From assembly GCA_025964065.1 (NCBI GenBank), contig JAOPZO010000449.1, positions 1 to 6,292 of the forward strand: DNA of 6,292 nucleotides, read 5' to 3'. Source of the stretch: Solirubrobacterales bacterium (lineage in GTDB: Bacteria; Actinomycetota; Thermoleophilia; Solirubrobacterales; Solirubrobacteraceae). The notes under the pieces are model-generated. The model was given only the letters and a program-made list of their open reading frames with translations, was not told where the DNA came from and did not search any database. The position numbers were made by a program, and so were the translations under genes. Positions 1 through 4,967 of this stretch are shown piece by piece. The first letter of the stretch is position 1. Every line of letters starts with the position of its first letter.

Positions 1-12
1 GGGGGCCGGAGG

Positions 13-33
13 CCGGCGCGCAAGGAGCGCCGG
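13..33. repeat. GC-rich inverted repeat near left edge
   Basis: A perfect 7-bp inverted repeat, CCGGCGC (13-19) and GCGCCGG (27-33), with a 7-base loop. It lies beyond the hairpin that follows the 69-aa gene, so it could be a second, back-up termination structure for minus-strand transcription or belong to whatever lies left of the window. No T-tract is present on either side. In DNA this GC-rich, such a repeat can also arise by chance. Confidence 0.3.
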
Positions 34-40
34 GGCGGGG

Positions 41-71
41 GGGGCGCTGCAGCTACTCGGAGCGGCGCCCC
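41..71 (-). terminator. Probable factor-independent terminator hairpin (no U-tract)
   Basis: Perfect 7-bp arms GGGGCGC (41-47) and GCGCCCC (65-71) with an inner GCT/AGC pairing (52-54 with 61-63) make a long GC-rich hairpin. It touches the stop codon of the 69-aa gene (TGA, 74-72 on the minus strand), which is where a terminator of that transcript would sit. There is no U-tract after it. Stem-only terminators of this kind are reported in high-GC actinobacteria, so the role is an inference from position and structure. Confidence 0.45.
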
Positions 72-281
72 TCAGACGGAGGGGAACTCGCCCGGCACGC
101 GCGAGCGACGCCGGTCGCGCACTTCCCGCTGCGTGTCGGGCGGGGCCTGCTCGCCACGACGACGACGCTCCGAACGCCGACGATCGACGATGACCTTCAC
201 CCCGGGGTCGTCGGCGTAGTACGCCTCGAGCTTGGGGAGGAGCTCGTCGGCGAGCTCCTCGGGGACGACGCAGTAGATCAA
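72..281 (-). CDS. 69-aa arginine-rich protein of unknown function
   Basis: Not a family I can name. The first 35 or so residues look folded, with a hydrophobic strand (IYCVVP), a leucine-rich acidic helix (PEELADELLPKLEAYY) and a second strand (VKVIVD). The rest is a very basic tail with three clusters, DRRRSERRRRG, EVRDRRR and RSR, which may bind nucleic acid or an acidic partner. I recall similar short proteins with repeated D/E-RRR motifs in several phyla, none characterised. The start is inferred: TTG (281-279) lies 31 bp after the stop of the upstream gene, with only a weak GGGAA as ribosome site. No ATG or GTG occurs in frame between it and that stop. The reading frame stays open further upstream, but that part lies inside the neighbouring gene and has shadow-like composition. 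It is last in the sigma-factor gene group. Confidence 0.62.
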   Translation of the reverse strand: MIYCVVPEELADELLPKLEAYYADDPGVKVIVDRRRSERRRRGEQAPPDTQREVRDRRRSRVPGEFPSV

Positions 282-312
282 GACGGGTTCCCGGCGGTCA
301 CAGCGGGCGAGA

Positions 313-1083
313 CTACGCGACGTCCGTGACGAGGTGCAACTCGCCCCGCTCGTCCGCAGCCGCGTTCGGCTTCTGGTCGGCAGGGTCGAGCTCGGAGAGC
401 TCCGCGCCCTGCCCGGACACGCGGACGCCGGCCGCCTCGTCGCCGAGGTCGACCTCGTAGCGGTACCACGAGAGCTCCCAGCCGACGACGATCGTAACGA
501 TCGCGCCCTCCGTCGCGCTCGGGCGCGCGGAGACGATCGGCGCGCCGAGCGAACGGGCGACACCCGAGACCGTCCGGGGGTGCGGGCTGGCGTTGAAGAC
601 CTCGAGCGCCCGGCCGACCTTGAGCTCCGCGTTCGTCGGGATCGCGTGCACGTTGCGCTGCTGGCGCGGGGCGCCGTGCGACTCCGGGACGGGCAGCGCC
701 GCGTGGGTGGGCAGCGGGTCCGGCATCACAGGCATGACGGGCTCGACGACCGCGGGCTCGACGTAGGCCGGCTCGTCGTAGTAGCCGTCGTCCTCCTGGG
801 TCCGGCGGCTCGTGGGCGCCGCGGAGGCCCGCTCCGCGCCGGCCTCGACCTGGCGGGCCTCGCGGCGGTGGCGGAGTCGTCCGAGGAGCGAGCGGGCCGC
901 GCCGCCACGGTCGTTCGGGCTCGGCGCGAGGCCGTCGACCCCCTCGCGGATCCAGCCCTCGTGCATGGCCCGTGACGTGCAGAGCTCGCACACGGTGCGA
1001 CGGGAGCCGCTGTGCAGGAACACGTCGGCGTTCTCCCCCCGCAGCAGCGTGCGACCGCACACGTCGCAGGAGACGACGGCCAT
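313..1083 (-). CDS. Cys4 zinc-ribbon-like protein of unknown function, downstream of sigma gene
   Basis: A 256-aa protein. Residues 6-35 hold two cysteine pairs, C6-x2-C9 (SCDVCG) and C32-x2-C35 (CELC), the layout of a structural zinc site, followed by a conserved-looking MHEGWIREG segment. Residues 60-90 are basic and helix-prone. Residues 98-142 form a low-complexity linker rich in Pro, Glu and Val-Met (EPAVVEPVMPVMP). Residues 143-230 look like a compact alpha/beta domain (NAELKVGRALEVFN, then IVTIVVGWELSWYRYEVDL). There is no signal peptide or membrane segment, so it should be cytoplasmic. ATG at 1083 is chosen because it puts the Cys site right at the N-terminus. An in-frame GTG at 1134 would add 17 residues, and neither has a clear Shine-Dalgarno sequence. 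It follows the sigma gene by 85 bp with a hairpin between them. A regulatory or nucleic-acid-binding role is only a guess from the zinc site and the neighbours. Confidence 0.8.
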   Translation of the reverse strand: MAVVSCDVCGRTLLRGENADVFLHSGSRRTVCELCTSRAMHEGWIREGVDGLAPSPNDRGGAARSLLGRLRHRREARQVEAGAERASAAPTSRRTQEDDGYYDEPAYVEPAVVEPVMPVMPDPLPTHAALPVPESHGAPRQQRNVHAIPTNAELKVGRALEVFNASPHPRTVSGVARSLGAPIVSARPSATEGAIVTIVVGWELSWYRYEVDLGDEAAGVRVSGQGAELSELDPADQKPNAAADERGELHLVTDVA

Positions 1084-1136
1084 GTTCGTGGCGATGGACT
1101 TGCGGTTGACGGACAAGGCGATCGAGGCTAGCACCG

Positions 1137-1155
1137 GCCCCCGTGCTCCGGGGGC
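1137..1155 (-). terminator. GC hairpin between the sigma and zinc-protein genes
   Basis: A perfect 7-bp stem, GCCCCCG (1137-1143) with CGGGGGC (1149-1155), and a 5-base loop lies 13 bp past the sigma stop codon and 53 bp before the ATG of the next gene. It could be a stem-only terminator or attenuator that lowers expression of the downstream genes, or an RNA stabiliser. No U-tract follows on the minus strand. If the zinc-protein gene started at the GTG at 1134, the hairpin would sit over its ribosome site, which is one reason to prefer the ATG at 1083. Confidence 0.4.
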
Positions 1156-1168
1156 GGGCCGTTGCGGG

Positions 1169-1948
1169 CTAGCGGTCCTCGTCCGTGAGGCGCCCGCGAA
1201 GGCGCAGCACGGCCTTCGTGTGCAGCTGGGAGATGCGCGACTCGGTCACGCCGAGGACCTCACCGATCTCGCGGAGGGTGAGGTTCTCGTAGTAGTAGAG
1301 GGCGATCACGAGCTTCTCGCGCTCGGGCAGCCGCGCGATCGCGTCGGCTACGCGATCCTTGAGGTCGGTCTGGTCCATCACCGCCGCGGGATCGGGCGCG
1401 TCGGGGTCCTGCAGCGTGTCGAGCAGCGAGACCTGGTCGCCGCTCGCGTCGCTCACGGTCCACAGCTCATCGAGCGCGGCCACCGTCGAGTTCGAGATCT
1501 GCAGCAGCGCGTCCTGGAACTCCTGCACGGTCATCTCGAGCTCGATCGCCATCTCCTCGTCGGAGGGCGCGCGCTGCAGCTTGTGCTCGAGCTTCGCGTT
1601 GGCCTTCTCGATCGCGCGGGCGCGGGCGCGCACGGAGCGCGGCACCCAGTCGAGGGAGCGCAGCTCATCGATGATCGCGCCCTTGATGCGCGTGATCGCG
1701 TACGTCTCGAACTTGATCTCGCGCTCGGGCTCGAACCGCGAGATCGCGGAGATGAGCCCGACGAGGCCGTACGAGATGAGGTCCGCCTCGTCGACGTGGG
1801 CCGGGAGCCCCGAGGCCATGCGGCCCGAGACGTACTTCACGAGCGGCGAGTAGGCGACGACGAGGCGCTCGCGCGCACGCTCGTCGCCCGAGGACTTGTA
1901 GCGCCTCCAGAGGTCCTTCAGCTCGATCGCCTTGACGTTGGTCTCCAC
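1169..1948 (-). CDS. FliA/WhiG-family RNA polymerase sigma factor
   Basis: A 259-aa alternative sigma-70 factor (group 3) that directs core RNA polymerase to a specific promoter set. Region 2 (about residues 30-110) has the family hallmarks: LVKYVSGRMASGLP, ADLISYGLVGLI, EIKFETYAITRIKGA and DELRSLDWVPRSVR. Region 3 spans about 111-165 (helices KANAKLEHKL and PSDEEMAIELEMT). Region 4 (about 203-252) ends in a helix-turn-helix, LTLREIGEVLGVTESRISQ, for -35 recognition. In known relatives FliA controls late flagellar genes and WhiG sporulation genes; this window shows neither. The start is GTG at 1948, since GGAGAGAG (1963-1956) lies just upstream and the homology begins soon after. It follows the recombinase gene by 29 bp, so the two are likely co-transcribed. 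No anti-sigma factor of a known type (FlgM, RsgI) is present in the window. Confidence 0.94.
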   Translation of the reverse strand: METNVKAIELKDLWRRYKSSGDERARERLVVAYSPLVKYVSGRMASGLPAHVDEADLISYGLVGLISAISRFEPEREIKFETYAITRIKGAIIDELRSLDWVPRSVRARARAIEKANAKLEHKLQRAPSDEEMAIELEMTVQEFQDALLQISNSTVAALDELWTVSDASGDQVSLLDTLQDPDAPDPAAVMDQTDLKDRVADAIARLPEREKLVIALYYYENLTLREIGEVLGVTESRISQLHTKAVLRLRGRLTDEDR

Positions 1949-1955
1949 CGGTGTT

Positions 1956-1963
1956 CTCTCTCC
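1956..1963 (-). promoter_or_regulatory. Ribosome binding site deciding the sigma-factor start
   Basis: The minus strand reads GGAGAGAG, ending 7 bases before the GTG at 1948. It falls in the 29-bp gap after the recombinase stop and supports GTG 1948 over any internal start. Confidence 0.6.
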
Positions 1964-1977
1964 GTCGGGTGGTGGTC

Positions 1978-2925
1978 TCAGGCTCGCGGATGAGCCTGGG
2001 CGTAGGCCGACTTGAGCCGGGCGGACTCTACTCGAGTGTAGATCTGCGTGGTCGAGATGCTCGCGTGACCGAGCAGCTCCTGGATCGCGCGCAGGTCGGC
2101 CCCGCCGTCGAGCAGGTGGGTCGCGAAGGAGTGCCGCAGCGCGTGGGGTGTGACGCCGCCCTGCACCGCGGCGCGGCGCGTCCACACCGCGAGGCGCCGC
2201 CGGACGTCCGAGGTCGAGAGCCGCTTGCCGGTCTTCGAGAGGAAGAGCGCGAGCTCCGCGGGATCCGTGGCGAGCACCGTGCGACCGCGGGCCTGGTAGC
2301 GCTGGATCGCGGTCAGCGCGGCCTCTCCGGCAGGCACGAAGCGGGTCTTGGAGCCCTTGCCCTCGACGCGGACCTGCTCCCCGTCGAAGTCGACCATGCT
2401 CACGTCCAGGTCCACGAGCTCCGCCGCGCGGAGCCCGCACGCGTAGGCGAGCTCGAAGATCGCGCGGTCCCGGAGCTCGAGCGGCGAGGAGGCGGGGATG
2501 CCGTCGAGGAGGCGCGCGAGCTCGTCGACGCGGAGGACGTGCGGGAGCTTCGCGCCGCGCTTGGGCGAGGGCACGAGCTCGGCCGGGTTGGCCTGCACGA
2601 TCCCGTGCGCGCGGAGCACGCCGAAGAAGCCGCGGATCGCCGCGAGCTTCCGGGCGACGGTCGCCGGGCTCGCCTTCCGCTCGCCGAGGCCCTGCGCGAA
2701 GCGGCGCAGGACGCGGACGGTGACCGCCTCGGGGGTGATGGCCTGGGCCGCGCACCAGGCGGAGAACTGGCCGAGGTCGATGCCGTAGGCACGGCGGGTC
2801 TTCTCCGCCATCCCGCGGCGCGCGAGGTCCCTGTCGAAGAGCCGCAGGGCCCCGGCCCACCCGGCGTCGGCCCCGCTAGCGTGGACCGCATGGCCTTGTT
2901 CTTCATCGATACCAGCTCGGGTCAC
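1978..2925 (-). CDS. xerD: Tyrosine recombinase of the XerC/XerD type
   Basis: A site-specific recombinase, 315 aa from GTG 2925, close to the usual 295-310 of XerC/D. Such enzymes resolve chromosome dimers at the dif site in the cytoplasm. The N-terminal SAM-like DNA-binding domain covers about residues 25-115 (LFDRDLARRG, EKTRRAYGIDL, KLAAIRGFFGVL). The catalytic domain covers about 130-310 with every active-site residue: R166 (CGLRAAEL), K190 (EGKGSKTR), H261 and R264 (HALRHSFATHLL), H287 (LGHASISTT) and nucleophile Y296 (IYTRV). XerC versus XerD cannot be settled from the sequence alone. The start is uncertain. GTG 2925 has a strong GAGGTGG site but overlaps the divergent 94-aa gene by 36 bp, and its first 20 codons have poor third-position GC. 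ATG 2811 would cut off the first helix of the domain. A rare CTG start (2847) is also possible. Linkage to a sigma gene and uniform composition argue for a housekeeping enzyme, not a mobile-element integrase. Confidence 0.9.
   Translation of the reverse strand: MTRAGIDEEQGHAVHASGADAGWAGALRLFDRDLARRGMAEKTRRAYGIDLGQFSAWCAAQAITPEAVTVRVLRRFAQGLGERKASPATVARKLAAIRGFFGVLRAHGIVQANPAELVPSPKRGAKLPHVLRVDELARLLDGIPASSPLELRDRAIFELAYACGLRAAELVDLDVSMVDFDGEQVRVEGKGSKTRFVPAGEAALTAIQRYQARGRTVLATDPAELALFLSKTGKRLSTSDVRRRLAVWTRRAAVQGGVTPHALRHSFATHLLDGGADLRAIQELLGHASISTTQIYTRVESARLKSAYAQAHPRA
2877..2882 (+). promoter_or_regulatory. Possible -10 element for a leaderless 94-aa gene
   Basis: TAGCGT fits the loose actinobacterial TANNNT -10 pattern and ends 7 bases before the A of the ATG at 2890, the spacing expected when transcription starts at the start codon itself. 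No Shine-Dalgarno sequence precedes this ATG, which fits leaderless translation. I see no convincing -35 box. Confidence 0.22.
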
Positions 2926-3174
2926 GTCGCCACCTCGACGCAGCTCGTCGCCGCCGGCATCGCGCCCGCCGACGGGATGCCGCCGCGGCCGTGGCTGCGG
3001 ATCCAGGGCACGGGCGACGCCACGACCATGTGGTACGCGGTGCTGCGCAGGCAGGAGAAGGGGATCTTCATCGGCACGCTGGTCTTTCGCCACTCCCCCC
3101 ACCACTCCCTCCTCCTCGAACGCGGATGGGAGGAGATCGAGGTGTCGGAGATCTCCGCCCCCGCGCCCGCGTAG
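2890..3174 (+). CDS. 94-aa protein of unknown function, the only plus-strand gene
   Basis: Not recognised. The composition looks like a real small globular protein: hydrophobic start (MALFFIDTSSG), a central PRPWLRIQGTG segment, a likely beta hairpin (TTMWYAVLRRQEKGIFIGTLVF), then HSPHHSLLLERGWEEIEVSEI and a short Pro-Ala tail. Third codon positions are almost all G or C, including in the region where the opposite-strand xerD frame is poor, which supports coding on this strand. There is no signal peptide, membrane span or metal motif. It could start at ATG 2890 (no ribosome site, possible leaderless start) or at ATG 2977 (79 codons shorter by 29, also without a ribosome site). It is divergent from the recombinase gene and convergent with the gamma-glutamyltransferase gene, with stops 6 bp apart. 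No function can be inferred from this context. Confidence 0.65.
   Translation: MALFFIDTSSGHVATSTQLVAAGIAPADGMPPRPWLRIQGTGDATTMWYAVLRRQEKGIFIGTLVFRHSPHHSLLLERGWEEIEVSEISAPAPA
2930..2936 (-). promoter_or_regulatory. Strong ribosome binding site favouring GTG 2925 for xerD
   Basis: The minus strand reads GAGGTGG followed by CGAC and the GTG at 2925, close to the ideal anti-16S match and spacing. It lies within the first codons of the divergent 94-aa gene (Val-Ala-Thr-Ser), so it may be a coincidence of that coding sequence. The two readings conflict. Confidence 0.4.
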
Positions 3175-3180
3175 GAGCGC

Positions 3181-4914
3181 TCAGCGTCGCGCGACCGCGC
3201 GCGGGACGAGCGCCGCGCGGTCCGAGCGGGCGTCCGAGACGCCCGCGGTGCGGCCCGTCCGCGGCTCGATCCCGGCGAGCTGGATGCGCGGACGCACGCC
3301 GTACTCCCCGAGCCGGCTCAGCGTCCAGCCCCGCGCCTGCAGGCTCGCGAGCGCCGCGGGATCGACGCGGGCGTCCTCGATCTCGAGCGTGCTCGTGCCC
3401 TGGCTGTCGAAGCGCTCCGCGTCGACCGCCTGCGCGAGCGTGAGCCCGAAGTCGACGCGGTTGATGATCGTCTCGAGCGCGCCCATGATGATCCGGGAGC
3501 CGCCCGCGCCGCCCGTGAGCAGGATGGGCCGGCCGTCCTCCACGAGAATCGTCGGGCTCATGGAGGAGCGCGGGCGCTTGCCGGCGCGCGGCTCGTTCGC
3601 CGTCCCGGCGGCGGAGAAGTCGGTCAGCTCGTTGTTCAAGAGGATGCCGGTGCCGGGCGCCACCACGGCCGAGCCGAACTCCTGCTCGTTCGTGCACGTG
3701 AGCGACACGGCCGCTCCGCGGGCGTCGACGACCGAGACCTGCGTCGTCGAGCCGTTCGGGTTCGTCTCCTCCCCGCTCGCACGCGCGCCCGCCGCGGCGG
3801 GCAGGCGCCCGGGCGCGTGCGCCGTCGTGCGCTCGAGCTGGATCTCGCCGGCGCGCGCGTCGGCGTACGCCTTGCTCGTGAGGAACGCGGTGGGCTGCGG
3901 GACGAACGCGGGGTCGGCGAGGTAGGCGTTCCGGTCGGCCCAGGCGATCCGCTGCGCCTCCGCGACGAGGTGGATCGCGTCGGCGCTGCTCTGCCCGGCC
4001 TTCCGGAGGTCGAAGCGCTCGAGCAGGTTCAGCATCTCGACGATCGCCACGCCGCCGCTCGTGGGCGGGCCCATCGTCACGACGTCCCGGCCGCGGTAGG
4101 TCCCGGTCACGGGCGCGAGCCAGCGGGCGCTGTAGGCCTCGAGGTCGGCGAGGGTGAGCAGGCCGGGGTCGTTCGTCGGCCGGGCGGCGCGCATGTCGGC
4201 GACGATGCGGCGCCCGATCGCGCCCCCGTAGAGCGCGGCGGGGCCGCCGCGCATCAGGCGCCGGAGGCTCGCGGCGAGCTCGGGCTGCACGAGCGTCTCG
4301 CCGGGCGCATAGGGCTGCCCGTCCTTCAGGAACTGCGCGGCCGCAGCGGGGAAGAGGCGCAGGCGCGCCGCGTTCTGCCGCATGGCGCCGACGAGCGAGG
4401 TCGGGATCCGGAAGCCCCGCCGGGCCAGGCGCTCCGCGGGAGCGATCGTCGCCGCGAGGCTGCGCGTGCCGTAGCGCTGCAGCGCGGCGTCCATCCCCGC
4501 GACGGTCCCCGGGACGCCGACCGGCAGGTGCCCCGTGAACGTCTTGTGCAGCCCGGGCGGGTCGAGCGTCTGCGGCGTGTACGCGGCGGGGGCGGCCTCG
4601 CGGAAGTCGAGCGTGCGGGTCGCGCCCGAGGCGCTGCGGTACACGAGGAAGCCGCCTCCGCCGATCCCGCAGGACTGCGGGCGCGCGACGGAGATCGCGA
4701 AGACGGCGGCCGCCGCGGCGTCGATCGCGTTCCCGCCCTGGGCGAGCACGTCGCGGGCGACGCGGGAGGCGGCGGGGGACTCCGTCGCGACGACGCCCGT
4801 GCGGCCCTCCGCTGCGACCGGAAGCCGCGAGCCCTCGCGGGCGTCCGCGGGGGCCACGCCGAGCGCGAGCAGTCCGGAGCAGGCGAGGACGAGACGGCAC
4901 GCGCGCGGCAGCAT
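3181..4914 (-). CDS. ggt: Gamma-glutamyltransferase (gamma-glutamyl transpeptidase), exported
   Basis: A 577-aa Ntn-hydrolase, the normal family length. It cleaves or transfers gamma-glutamyl groups from glutathione or other gamma-glutamyl compounds. Residues 1-25 form a signal peptide (basic start, hydrophobic core, ADA before the likely cut), so it acts outside the membrane. Signature parts are present: GIGGGGFLVY (83-92), substrate Arg R105 in LDFREAAP, and PTSGGVAIVEMLNLLE (284-299). The self-cleavage site is NGSTTQVSVVD with nucleophile T390 starting the small subunit. N409, D432 in NNELTDFSA, SSMSPT (450-455) and the oxyanion glycines in GGAGGSRII follow. These match T391, N411, D433, S462-S463 and G483-G484 of the E. 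coli enzyme. The stretch from D432 to S450 is about 11 residues shorter than in E. coli, so the lid loop over the active site appears to be missing. AGGGG at 4926-4922 supports ATG 4914. It follows the L,D-transpeptidase gene by 53 bp, probably in one transcript. Confidence 0.95.
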   Translation of the reverse strand: MLPRACRLVLACSGLLALGVAPADAREGSRLPVAAEGRTGVVATESPAASRVARDVLAQGGNAIDAAAAAVFAISVARPQSCGIGGGGFLVYRSASGATRTLDFREAAPAAYTPQTLDPPGLHKTFTGHLPVGVPGTVAGMDAALQRYGTRSLAATIAPAERLARRGFRIPTSLVGAMRQNAARLRLFPAAAAQFLKDGQPYAPGETLVQPELAASLRRLMRGGPAALYGGAIGRRIVADMRAARPTNDPGLLTLADLEAYSARWLAPVTGTYRGRDVVTMGPPTSGGVAIVEMLNLLERFDLRKAGQSSADAIHLVAEAQRIAWADRNAYLADPAFVPQPTAFLTSKAYADARAGEIQLERTTAHAPGRLPAAAGARASGEETNPNGSTTQVSVVDARGAAVSLTCTNEQEFGSAVVAPGTGILLNNELTDFSAAGTANEPRAGKRPRSSMSPTILVEDGRPILLTGGAGGSRIIMGALETIINRVDFGLTLAQAVDAERFDSQGTSTLEIEDARVDPAALASLQARGWTLSRLGEYGVRPRIQLAGIEPRTGRTAGVSDARSDRAALVPRAVARR

Positions 4915-4921
4915 GGGCCCG

Positions 4922-4926
4922 CCCCT
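4922..4926 (-). promoter_or_regulatory. Ribosome binding site of the gamma-glutamyltransferase gene
   Basis: The minus strand reads AGGGG, 7 bases before ATG 4914, in the 53-bp gap after the L,D-transpeptidase stop. The gap shows no evident -10/-35 pair or clear terminator, in keeping with read-through from the upstream gene. Confidence 0.45.
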
Positions 4927-4967
4927 ACCCCGTGTGTCCCGCCTTCACCCGGCGCGCGTCAGCGGCG

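Noticed and set aside
1169..2860. A 563-codon open frame running from the sigma factor back through the recombinase gene, suggesting a fusion
   Set aside because: Only the last 259 codons (from 1948) are protein-like. The upstream part is Arg/Pro/Ala-rich shadow of the recombinase gene, which itself has all catalytic residues in another frame.
1127..2880. GCTAGC at 1127, 1168 and 2875, all at gene borders, as a shared regulatory site
   Set aside because: About two copies are expected by chance at this base composition and length, and one copy merely contains the sigma stop codon. No shared flanking sequence is visible.
1951..2889. N-terminal extension of the 94-aa gene (the plus frame is open from 1951)
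   Set aside because: The extension is antisense to xerD, with low-complexity Arg/Glu/Leu composition; the sequence character changes at ATG 2890.
1978..2925. Tyrosine recombinase as the integrase of a mobile element
   Set aside because: Its length and motifs fit XerC/D, it is tied to a sigma gene, composition matches its neighbours, and there are no attachment repeats, tRNA or phage genes nearby.
3068..4900. A 610-codon minus-strand frame over the gamma-glutamyltransferase gene
   Set aside because: It has an extreme Arg/Pro/Gly composition without motifs and is out of frame with the clear enzyme; it is a high-GC shadow.
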